Assembly: GCA_946902985.2 (NCBI GenBank)
Contig: OX336389.2
Coordinates: 1,011,499,441 to 1,011,563,440, forward strand
DNA: 64,000 nucleotides
From: Meconema thalassinum
Lineage: Eukaryota; Arthropoda; Insecta; Orthoptera; Tettigoniidae
Direction of reading: 5' to 3'
Positions 55,083-64,000 of this stretch are shown here, piece by piece. The notes under the pieces are model-generated. The model had not been told where the DNA came from. It was given only the letters and a program-made list of their open reading frames with translations, and did no database searches. How positions within the stretch are numbered: the first letter of the stretch is position 1; the number at the start of each line of letters is the position of its first letter. A program made the position numbers and the translations under genes.

Positions 55083-58000
55083 TTATGGTACAATTTCTTC
55101 ATTACAAATCTCTCCACCTCGTTTTATGTGCGACAGATGCACTCTGGATATTTTATTGGCCTTAGGGTTTCGAATAAGAAGAGTAACAGGAGTCAGGAAT
55201 GCCTCTACATAACAGGGACCTTTGAAGCGAGGGGTCAACTTACTAGATACCAGATTACTAACGCCCTTGGGCTCGAAATTGCGGACGTACACAACATCCC
55301 CAATTTCCAAATCAGCCGGCTTGCGACGGGCAAGTTGGCAAGTTGGTCATGTGAGATCTTAATACACTCTCTAGCCTTGTCGAATTTCGCCCGCATATCC
55401 TCGGGCGTGAAACTGTCTGGAAGGAGATCGTGGAGGTTCCACAGATTAGACAACGGAGAATTTGCCATAAACGAAAACATTAACGAAAAAGGGGTGGCAT
55501 GCGTGCCCTCGTGCACGGCGGTGTTGAAAGCGAAATTGAGCCAATGCACATTAGAATCCCACTTGGAATGGTCTTCGTGGTGGAAAGCGATCAGAGCAGA
55601 ACAGAGATTACGATTGACTCGCTCAGCGAGAGACGGGTTAGGAAAATAAGGAGTGGTGGTTACATGCGAAATAGCATAATCAAATAAGAATTGACGGAAC
55701 TGATGTGATACAAAGCACTTGGCATTATCTGATACAAGGAACTGACATGGCCCAAAAGATGAAGAGATGGAATTAAGACACTTTATGACGGAACTGGTCG
55801 TAGCCTGTCTGGTGGGGAATATCCAACTGAACCGGGTGAAACGTCAGTGCAAACAAGCGCAAATTGTTTTCCCCGACCAGAACGAGGGAACGGGCCAACA
55901 TGGTCGATAAAAAGCCTCTCCATGGGTCTAGATGCCGGTTCGGATGACAACAGGCCAACCTTTGTAGAAACCGGAGGTTTGCTAATATTGCATGAAGCAC
56001 AATTTCTATTGAGTTTCCTGATGTCGCCATCCATACTTCGCCAAATGAAAAACTGTCTGATCTTAGCCCGGGTCTTGAATACTCCTAGGTGGCCACCAAT
56101 AGGATATTCGTGATAGTAACGAAAGATCTCCGGAATGAGGACCGACGGGAGCACAATTTTAGGTAGACGGTCATGACGAGATGAACAGCACAATACACCA
56201 TCCTTTAGAGAGTAGGGCTTGATCACTTCCCCAGAATTGATTCGGTCAATTAGGCTAGATAAGGAGGGATCTTCTTTCTGGAATCTCCTCACATCTTCAA
56301 AAAGCATAGGGGGAATTGCTGAGAACAACATTGACATAATTTACAGGTGATACAAGGTTTACGGGTTAACATTTTTGAATTTCCTCTTCGGATGTTTCCT
56401 CATACATTCGGCTTAATGAATCAGCAACCGCATTTTCAGACCCACGAATATGGTGGACCGTGAACTGGAATGACAGGATCCTATGTGCCCATCTGGCAAT
56501 CCTACCATTTTTACGGGGTTTCCCTAACACCCAGCTCAAGGCCTGGTTATCGGTCTCGAGAAGAAACTTAGTGTGCTCAAGATACATTCGGAATTTTTCC
56601 AGGGCGAACAACACTGCTAAACCTTCGAGTTCGTAGATGGAATACTTCCTCTCTGCCTCCGTTAAGGTACGAGAAGCGTTTGCAATGGGTTGCCTACCCA
56701 GATCAGACTCTTGCAGTAGGACACAACCAACACCACGACCAGACGCATCAGTTTGCACGATGAACTGCTTCCCAAAATCGGGAATGGCTAATACAGGGGC
56801 GTTAGAAGGCGCAAGCTCTAGATCTTCGAAGGCTGCTTGCTGAGAGGGTCCCCACTCAAATTTAACAGCTTTTTACGTAAGCGATTTAGAGGAGCAGCAC
56901 GGTCGGCAAAGTTACTGATGAACTTACGAAAGAAGTTCACCATCCCAATATAACGAGCAACACCCTTGGCGTTCTTGGACGGTTTAAAATCTCTGATGGA
57001 CTGAGTACGAGACTGGTCCACGGAGACACCAGATTCGGAAACAATGTCCCAAGAAGGAAATTTTGGGCTTGGCATAGGAAACCTTGGACAATTTGACGGT
57101 AAGGCCAGCGTCACGCAACCGATCAAGTACAACCTTCAGATGATCAACGTGTTCCTCGAAGGACTCAGAATAGATCACCACATCATCAAGATAGTGGTAC
57201 ACAAATTTGAATTTAATTTCAGAAAACACCTTGTCCAGAAGTCTGCTCAACACAGCGGCTCCGGTGGATAGGCCAAACGGGACACGGGCATACTCAAACA
57301 AGTTCCAGTCAGTGGAAAAAGCAGTAACATGCCTGGATTCCGGAGGGATGGGAATTTGGAAGTAAGAAGAATTCAAATCAAGGATCGTGAACACCTTCGC
57401 GTTGCGAAACCAACCAAAGCATGTGTGAAGATCCGGCAAAGGGGTGGATTGTAAAACAACTTTTTGATTAAGAGCCCTATAGTCGACCACCGGCCGAATA
57501 CCACCGTTAGGTTTTGGCACAAGGAAAACAGGGGATGAGTAGGCAGAGATAGAAGGTTGGATAACACCTTCTTCCAACATCTTGTCAATAATCTTCCGAA
57601 GTTCGGCCATCTTGGGCGGGGCAAGGCAATACGGGCTGGAACGCACCGGCAGAGAATCGGTTAGCTCAATCTTGTATTCCATCAAATGGGTTACACCCAA
57701 CTTGTCAGTAAATATATCACTATACTCCTGACATAACCTCTTTATGGCATCCTTTTGAGGACTCGTTACATTTTCCAGATAGAGATCCTCAATAGTCACA
57801 GGTTCACTAACTGAATTGACAGCAGGAGAAGATAAAACCGGGTTAAACGATAATTTAATTTGCGGATTAAACTTAAACCATAAGTTGCGAGCACCAAAAT
57901 CAAGAAGCATACCAACCTGGGACATGAAATTAGCTCCAATGACCACAGAACAAGAAAGATTTCTGGCAACAAAAAATTTAAACTTCCAAGAAAAATTTAG

Positions 58001-58522
58001 AATATGGATTTTGACTGCCATACTACCCAAAATATTTAAGTTTGATCAATTTGCCGAAATAAAAGATTCATTGTTAGGCTCTAACTCAGGTAGATTGCAA
58101 ACACTCTTCGTAGATAAAAACCAGACCTCGCTTATAAAGGATGCGACACTACCAGAATCAAGCAATGCAGAAACGGGCTCGTCATTAACACAAATTTTAA
58201 TAAACGGGGATATTCCCGTAGCCACAGGAGAAATTCCAAAATCATTATTCACTCTAAAACGATTACAATTAGATGACGAGGTCTCCCGCACCACAGGTTT
58301 CACATTAGGTTTAGAATTAGGATGACTTGCCACGACATTGCTCACAGACAGGTTAGGTTGGGCAGAGTAATAAGCAGAACTAGCACGTGATGATTTAGTT
58401 TTCAAAGGCTTATCAAGATTTTCATTAGTAGGGCGACCAGAAACTTCACACGGTTTTCCCATATTCTCATGCACAGAAACATCCATAGAAGTAACACCCG
58501 AATTGGTCTCCAAAGTATCCCT
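55083..58522 (-). pseudogene. Gypsy-2 Pol: protease, RT, RNase H, integrase (broken)
   Basis: Order on the minus strand: protease VSALLDSGSVASFIS (about 58170); RT with RPVVDYRALNQKVV (57490), FTILDLNSSYFQIPI (57380), YARVPFGLS and YHYLDDVVIYS (57190); RNase H with QTDASGRGVGC (56750), YELEGLAVLFALE and ETDNQALSW; integrase zinc finger HEYPIGGHLG...CASC (56110-56010), core FIDHVGPFPR, then VSDNAKCF and LAERVNR in a shifted frame, and a C-terminal RFKGPCYVEAF domain. A TGA at about 58042 and frame changes near 57050, 56860, 55830 and 55290 disrupt it. The last TAA is at 55083. Confidence 0.87.
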
Positions 58523-59240
58523 TCATTGGCGATACACAACTTGGTTATTCGGACAAACCTTCTTAACATGTCCCACGCCACCGGACGTGTGACACTTAAC
58601 ATTGGGTTTAGGATGAAGCATAACCTTAGGAGGGGGGCGAGACATCAAGGAAGGAGGGGGAACATTAGCTACACGAAGGGAATCTGCATGTTTCACAGCC
58701 ATAGCCTCTATAACCGCCTGTTTTAGCTCGACAAATGACGAAGGCCTGGTACACATAGTCATGTATGACCTATATTCTGGCGAAAACCCATTTACAATTA
58801 ACGACACCAATTGTCGTTCAGTCAAAGGGGATGCAAACACCTGGGAATATATCTTAATGTCACTGACATAGTCGCTAAGTGACTCGTCCAACCTTTGGAC
58901 ACGATATAAGAATTTTTGCTCGAGAGTACTAATGGCACCCGCAGGGACAAAAACCCACAACACTTCCCTAATGAACATGGCTAAGGACATACGGAGGTGG
59001 ATAGCTTCAATCAGCTTGTCGCGCAGTATACCGGATGCAACAGGATACAACAGTTGGAAAATCTGATTTTCCGACATTCCAAAAATCGAGGCATGGTTGC
59101 CCAATTCGACCACTTGCTTTAAAAATAAGACCCTGGCTAACGTCATCTAGGTTGAAATTCTTCAACTTAGTTATAAAACTAGAAATAGGGTGAGGAATCG
59201 ACCCATTGACACATTCCACCAGTGACCGCCCTACCAGCAT
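58523..59240 (-). pseudogene. Gypsy-2 Gag
   Basis: The possible start is ATG at 59240 (MLVGRSLVEC), with a frame change near 59145. Capsid-like helices: IFQLLYPVASGILRDKLIEA, FLYRVQRLDESLSDYV and LVSLIVNGFSPEYR. The nucleocapsid knuckle reads C-H-T-S-G-G-V-G-H-V-K-K-V-C, so the second Cys of the CCHC set is Ser. It ends at TGA (58523-58525) in the same frame as the protease, a layout also seen where gag stops are read through; simple mutation is equally possible. Confidence 0.75.
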
Positions 59241-59303
59241 CAGAAAGATCCATAAGCAAGCCTGCGGGTAAGGGGGTGGGGGATAGCTGCAGGAGCGATA
59301 AAC

Positions 59304-59321
59304 GAGCTCGATCTGCTACCA
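59304..59321 (-). other. Gypsy-2 primer binding site
   Basis: The minus strand reads tggtagcagatcgagctc one base after the LTR. The first 10 nt match the complement of the initiator tRNA-Met 3' end as I recall it, a primer used by many Ty3 and copia elements; the rest has diverged. Confidence 0.5.
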
Positions 59322-59322
59322 C

Positions 59323-61307
59323 TGCCACCTACCGACCGATGGAGACGGGATGGGCATACACTGCCACCTACCGACCGACGGAGACGGGATGGGCCTACTT
59401 ACCTTGTTTCCAGAGGTTCGCTTCGCTACACTGCAACTCACCGCCAGATGACAAGCCCCAGCAGACTAACACCTACTGATGACGGAAGGAGGGGGAAGAG
59501 GGATCCCACAGGCCAGTCCACAGATACCCTCCCAATAACCCATAGAATTGCCACCGACGAAATAATGCCACGACAATATAGCTTAGCATAATTTAAACAT
59601 TTAATTCAAAAGTGAGAAGAACACATGTTAACATTAAAAGACAGGGGATTTGGTCAACATTAACAGACGTAACATTTATACGCTTAAACAAACCTAAATT
59701 CTTACAAAGGGTCTTAAAAAACGTATGGCTCGGGCCAAACACGTGGAGTAAAAGAAAAAAATTACATGAAGCTTGAGGAGCGAAAGCAAAAATTTAAATA
59801 AATAAAATCCAAGGAAAATCGGAGCCCACAAGGATTAGATTATCACTTACAACATGAAGTGATTTAATGATCCACAAACACTGAAAATTAGGCTCGACAT
59901 TCAGTCAACCGTACCATGCCAAAAATGAAGGAGCTAAATAAAAATTAAGAGACCAAAATCACAAAAACAATTTAAAATTACTGCGGCACACGCAGGGAAA
60001 CTTAAAACCGAAGTTAGAACTAAACCATAAAACAGCATGATTAAAAACAAGAACAAAAAAAAATTCAAGAACTACGACATCACGTTTGAACGCCGCGCCA
60101 GACGCCGAAAGACTCCTACCTAAGACCACAATGCATTCTGGCAAAACAAAAACAAACATGGCCACGAAACAGATGACTGCATGTCTAGCCGAATTACGGT
60201 AAACAGTTACCTTTTAAAATTGAAGCTCCGCCAGAGAGAAATGACAATAAAAGAAAGAAAAAAAAGCCTTTTAACAATAACACGCACACACAAAGAAACA
60301 GAAAAAGGAAGCCACGGATCAAACACAAAAAAAAAAAAACTAAAGACCAAAATATAGGCCAACCCCTGACCTACGAGAAGAAAATGAATTACGCAATTAA
60401 AGGAAAATACCCCTAGAGAGCATTAAATATATAAATAAGTATATAAGTTTAAAAAAATAAACTAGAAACGTGTCCCCAGAATTACAAACCAATTTTCACC
60501 TAATCAGTGAATACAATTGGGCCATGACGCCAGATAAAAAAAAAACAATAATAAAACATACTCGTTGTGAATGCACATAAATAAAAAATATATTACCTTT
60601 TAACATACCTTAAATAATCCTTTTTTCCAGAGACACTAAAGATAAGACAAACATAACACTAATAAATAATTTTAAATAATGAAAACTGCCCACATGGCTC
60701 CGGCTGGCACATGCAACGACGGACATCAAACATCTACAAGTTTTCTTCATTCCGGCGAAAATAAATTGCAGACCTTGTTTCAGGGGTGACAATTTCACTT
60801 CCTACCCACTGCGGTTCACATATTTTGTAATTTAATTCAATTTCTTGGTGAGGCGAGGGCCACTGGCCCCCGCCTCAATAGACAATCAAATTCACGACCA
60901 CTCAGTCCAATGCAGTATAATCAAGTGACAGAAGACAACAACATGGCCCCGACAAGGAAGCCAGGCGCGCTGCATGCTAGGTATTTGGAAATAGTCCAAT
61001 CACAGATTGACACATCATGTAACAATGAGCATATTATATAATCAATTTGGCGGAATATTTTATATATAGTCCTTTGTTTTAATGACGAAGATTTAATTGA
61101 ATATTTCACTTTTCATACAGACGAAGCTGTGCTCTGGTGGGTAGAGTTTCAACCTCATCATCCGAACAGTACCTCAGCAGGTGCTGCCATCTCGAGCTCA
61201 TTACGCAAAGCAAGACGTTTTAGCGGGCACTTTTAAATGGTAGAGGAAGGGTAGGGATTACATGTCCAACGATGCAGGAAAATGTTTGAGGCAGCATGCA
61301 CGGCTCA
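59323..61307 (-). repeat. Gypsy-2 5' LTR with 39-bp duplication
   Basis: About 1,985 bp. Its left edge holds two copies of a 39-bp unit starting tgccacctaccgaccga at 59323 and 59362; the other LTR has only one, so the duplication arose after or during insertion. Confidence 0.82.
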
Positions 61308-61312
61308 ATTGT

Positions 61313-61813
61313 CATAGACACCCAAAGAAATGCACCCCCAAAAGGTCAAACTACTAAATGATTACATCCAGACTTAAGACATGCTCATGGTTTGTTTATT
61401 TTAATTGCCAAACCCCTATCCTACGGGCGGAGGGTTTTGGAAAGACGGCTAATCCGTAGCTAATAAACAAAAAGGGAACAAACAACTCCTAAATTTAATG
61501 TAAAACCCCCTCGACAGGTCCTAAATACAACAAACTAAAAATCAAAACTTTTGTACCTACCTTTGCACCCACTATTGCATTCACTTATGCACCCACTTAT
61601 GCACCCACATTTGCACCCACTTATGCACCCACATTTGCACCCACTTTTGCACCCACTTTTGCACCCACTTTAAACTATTATTTATAGTATTGAGTGAACT
61701 TTGCTAGAGATTAGTTCATGCTTGACAATTGATATGGAAGTATCATTTTCATTTCTCTTTATTTGTTACTCTATTTACCCTTTGGATGTTTATCATTCTC
61801 TTTTAATACACCG
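61313..61813. other. Flank with 12-bp minisatellite
   Basis: No gene is seen. The 12-bp array at 61563-61670 is listed separately. Confidence 0.5.
61563..61670. repeat. 12-bp minisatellite, nine copies
   Basis: Exactly nine units of consensus [ta]tgcacccactt with few variants (one cat for ctt twice, one degenerate second unit). It keeps frame at four codons per unit on both strands. Confidence 0.9.
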
Positions 61814-62495
61814 TTTCAAACACTTATAAAGAAAAGAAAAAAGCAAGTCCAAGAAAAAAAATACTGTGGCTCATGACAGTGCATTGTTTACTGAGCAAAG
61901 TCTAACTCCTGTTGATGTAAAAGTTATGTTTAATCCATCTTTCACGTCTCAAGAGCCATCAACATCGCAGATTATGCAAGAGGTAGTGTTGTTGTTTTAA
62001 GGGTGGAACTAAAAGGTTATCTGTCATCGATATGCAGATAGTTTTACCAAAGAAGAATTATTGGTGCTCTCCAAGTTGTTCATTTATTATGTGACAGTCA
62101 ATGCCGTGAAAGAAATCTGGCAACTTATACCAAAATCATGGACTCAAGATCCTGGATAGTCTTACCAAAGATGAATTATTGGTGCTCTCCAAGTTTTCAT
62201 TTATTTTGTGACAGTCAATGCCGTGAAAGAAATCTTGCAACATGTACCAAACTCATGGACTCAAGACCCTGTGTTAAGTAAATACCTATTATTTCTTTGG
62301 ATTAAGCATGTAACGAACACGACCTTTCTTATCGTCATAGTCATTATGCTTTAATACGTGTGGTGGATAAAGTATCGTTGAAAAGATAAGCAACGTTTGA
62401 CATCCTATAATGGCTCAGTGGGGGAGAGGTTGGCAGCCCTCATTGTGATTACTGCTATAAAAGGGAAGTTAATGATGAGTGGACATGAACATTGA
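61814..62495 (+). pseudogene. Second Polinton: PLA2-like protein remnant, interrupted and duplicated
   Basis: Fragments in order: HDSALFTEQSLTPVDVKVMF (about 61872), then the dispersed-repeat insertion at 61986-62029, then FTKEELLVLSKLFIYYVTVN with AVKEIWQ (about 62045), homologous to YVTVNAVKEIWEKAP in the first Polinton. A ~118-bp tandem duplication (62036-62153, 62154-62272) repeats this block. Later HACNEHDLSYRHSHYAL gives the His-Asp pair of the PLA2-like fold, and SVGERLAALIVITAIKGKL matches the C-terminus of the copy at 21.9 kb. Stops and frame changes make it inactive. Confidence 0.62.
61986..62029 (+). repeat. Dispersed repeat end, copy 3
   Basis: gttgttgttttaagggtggaac followed by ggttatctgtc matches 6609-6667 and the inverted 9634-9681. 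Here it breaks the PLA2-like remnant. Confidence 0.5.
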
Positions 62496-62508
62496 AAAGG
62501 ATTGAGGA

Positions 62509-63043
62509 AATGGTATTTCTTTGTATTCTATTTTGTAAAGCCATATATGTTGTGAAATAAAAACAAGATTTACAAGATCACAATGTCTTCTAATTTTAAA
62601 ATGGTGAGAGCCATTTCTTTATTTTCATTTTTTCACACATGAATATTTACAATTTCCACTTTTCATTTTTTTTACATTCTTCTTGTTAATTTACACATTC
62701 TGTACATTTTTGTTGTTGTGAAATAAAAACAAGGTTTATCAGATCACAATGTCTTTTAATTTTAAAATGGTGATAACTATTTCACTTTTTCACACATGGA
62801 TATTTACAATTTTCCACTTTACATTTTTACATTTCCCTTGTTTAGTTCACACATTCTGTACATTTTTTAAAAATCTTTTTCGTAATATACAAAAGCAAAC
62901 ATTTTACACTAAAATGTATTACTTATCTTATTTTTACTAAACTACAGTAGCCTAACATTCTACATTCTACTTACAGTTCTTTACAAAAAAAATATTACAA
63001 TATAAAACACACTACAAATATTACAATATAGTGATCATTAGAC
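62509..63043. repeat. Convergent intergenic region with ~165-bp tandem duplication
   Basis: A unit beginning gttgtgaaataaaaacaag and containing cacaatgtctt, ttttaaaatggtga, tttcacacatg and cacattctgtacatttt occurs at about 62548-62715 and 62716-62875. Both copies carry aataaa signals after the plus-strand gene, so it may hold its poly(A) sites. The ORF at 62749-62940 is accidental. Confidence 0.65.
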
Positions 63044-64000
63044 TTAAGTAAAGTAATAGTCGTCAATACGACTGTTTCCCCAAGCAAGAGTATTAAATGT
63101 GTTGGGTATAATGAATCGTTTGTTGACTTCATTACTTAAAGCAACTTTGTTCAGCAAATTGGTATGTAGCTGATGATTTTTACTTCTAAATACACACATT
63201 TTCTTATATAATACAGGTGGGTTACTTACTATACAGTTTTTATAATCACTTATATCTAACTCTTTACTAACAACATTCTTTTTCACTCCTTTTAATTTTT
63301 TTACTACTACATCATCAATTGTTATATAGCTGTATGATTTAGATTTTGTGCCTACAAAGGTGTCTATAATAACACCAGCACATTCATCCTTAAATTTCCC
63401 AAGAACCTTTTTGTTTACTAGAGGTAAATGGTAAATATTATCCTTGGGGTAGTCACTTGTATCAAACCTATTTAGCTCAGTTTTGATATCCTCGTAAAAA
63501 TAATCAGTTTTAAACTCATAAATAAAAGAATCTGTGTCTGTGTAGAGTAATTTAGCATTATCAAGATAGTTTTTCTTTACATAATCATAGTGAAATTCAT
63601 ACATAAGTGTTTTTGATAATTCCAGAATGGTGTAACCCACATATATGGGTTTGTTGTAAGTTACTTTAAGACGATTCATTTGTATTACAACTAAATCCTC
63701 ATGAATAATTGAACAGCTATGAAAGTTAGGCTTGCTTATTAAGTTGCTCGCACCATACCTTTTACCATCATTCTCCCACTTTGTTATCAGCTTTACATCA
63801 ACTCGTTTATCAACATTCTCCATAGTCTTTCCAAAAACACTATTATTCATGAGTTTATAAAAATCTTTTTCAAACGCGTTTGTTGACTGCGTTCTTAAAT
63901 TATTGTTTAGATCAATATACGGTTTGAGCCATGCTGACTGATGAAATTGCAATACGCGATGAATTTTAGTTAATTTCAATCCATGCTGTAGACACTGTTT
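63044..64000 (-). CDS. Second Polinton: protein-primed DNA polymerase B, C-terminal part, open at window edge
   Basis: Uninterrupted from the window end to a stop at 63044, 318 residues visible. Palm motifs: LKLTKIHRVLQFHQSAWLKP, KLMNNSVFGKTMENV (about 63840), the catalytic YTDTDS at 63527-63544, DECAGVIIDTFVG (about 63390), and a C-terminus ending TFNTLAWGNSRIDDYYF. The arrangement matches adintovirus/Polinton PolB. It is clearly a different lineage from the broken PolB at 26590-30011 and retains its catalytic residues. The N-terminal exonuclease half lies outside the window. Confidence 0.88.
   Translation of the reverse strand, partial: KQCLQHGLKLTKIHRVLQFHQSAWLKPYIDLNNNLRTQSTNAFEKDFYKLMNNSVFGKTMENVDKRVDVKLITKWENDGKRYGASNLISKPNFHSCSIIHEDLVVIQMNRLKVTYNKPIYVGYTILELSKTLMYEFHYDYVKKNYLDNAKLLYTDTDSFIYEFKTDYFYEDIKTELNRFDTSDYPKDNIYHLPLVNKKVLGKFKDECAGVIIDTFVGTKSKSYSYITIDDVVVKKLKGVKKNVVSKELDISDYKNCIVSNPPVLYKKMCVFRSKNHQLHTNLLNKVALSNEVNKRFIIPNTFNTLAWGNSRIDDYYFT

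Larger units (their letters stand above)
52160..61307 (-). mobile_element. Ty3/gypsy LTR retrotransposon 2, minus strand, ~2 kb LTRs
   Basis: LTRs at 52160-54118 and 59323-61307 share TG...CA ends and are clearly homologous throughout but visibly more diverged than those of gypsy-1. A perfect 5-bp duplication ATTGT flanks it (52155-52159, 61308-61312). The coding strand is minus: primer site beside the right LTR, gag, protease, RT, RNase H, integrase, then polypurine tract beside the left LTR. All genes are broken. No env is seen. Confidence 0.9.

Overview
The window reads as intergenic, transposon-rich DNA of an arthropod, most likely an insect. It carries tRNA-derived SINEs, hAT, Tc1/mariner, Penelope, Ty3/gypsy and Polinton/Maverick (adintovirus-like) elements, it is AT-rich with many microsatellites, and it has eukaryotic-style element structure throughout. 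I see no host gene with confidence, no rRNA or CRISPR array, and only tRNA-like SINE heads. Species is not determinable by eye.

Layout. 1-12,095: a SINE remnant; a 2.36 kb non-autonomous hAT element made of internal satellite-like repeats with a young SINE inside it; a decayed Penelope element; a proline-rich ORF of unknown status; a Tc1 fragment. 12,096-33,227: a decayed mariner-type element (TA target site) split by a nearly complete 19.5 kb Polinton (12,860-32,326), which has long terminal inverted repeats and a 6-bp target duplication. Polinton order: integrase, DUF8207-like protein and packaging ATPase (minus); 276-aa protein, pX/pVI-like core protein, adenain-type protease, penton, hexon, BIR/IAP protein, exonuclease-like protein and PLA2-like protein (plus); an AT-rich repeat zone; a cluster of small minus-strand genes mostly unknown; protein-primed PolB (minus). 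Most genes carry stops or frameshifts. The BIR gene, the 276-aa gene and two small minus-strand ORFs are still open.

33,352-42,427: a Tc1-like transposon whose transposase is cut by a young Ty3/gypsy element (33,898-41,688, near-identical 1.45 kb LTRs, GAAT duplication). This element has a gag with tandem coiled-coil repeats, a canonical -1 frameshift heptamer, a truncated pol and no RNase H or integrase core. 43-52 kb: a SINE and a family of large repeats in direct (R1, R2) and inverted (R3) order. 52,160-61,307: a second, minus-strand Ty3/gypsy element with about 2 kb LTRs, ATTGT duplication, clear polypurine tract and broken gag-pol. 61.8-64 kb: the edge of a second Polinton lineage with a PLA2-like remnant and an apparently intact PolB C-terminus running off the window.

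How it fits together. The Polinton gene set (capsid proteins, maturation protease, packaging ATPase, PLA2-like entry domain, anti-apoptotic BIR) is that of a virus able to form particles, now a decaying endogenous copy. The rest is a record of nested insertions: mariner, then Polinton and a small mariner derivative; Tc1, then gypsy.
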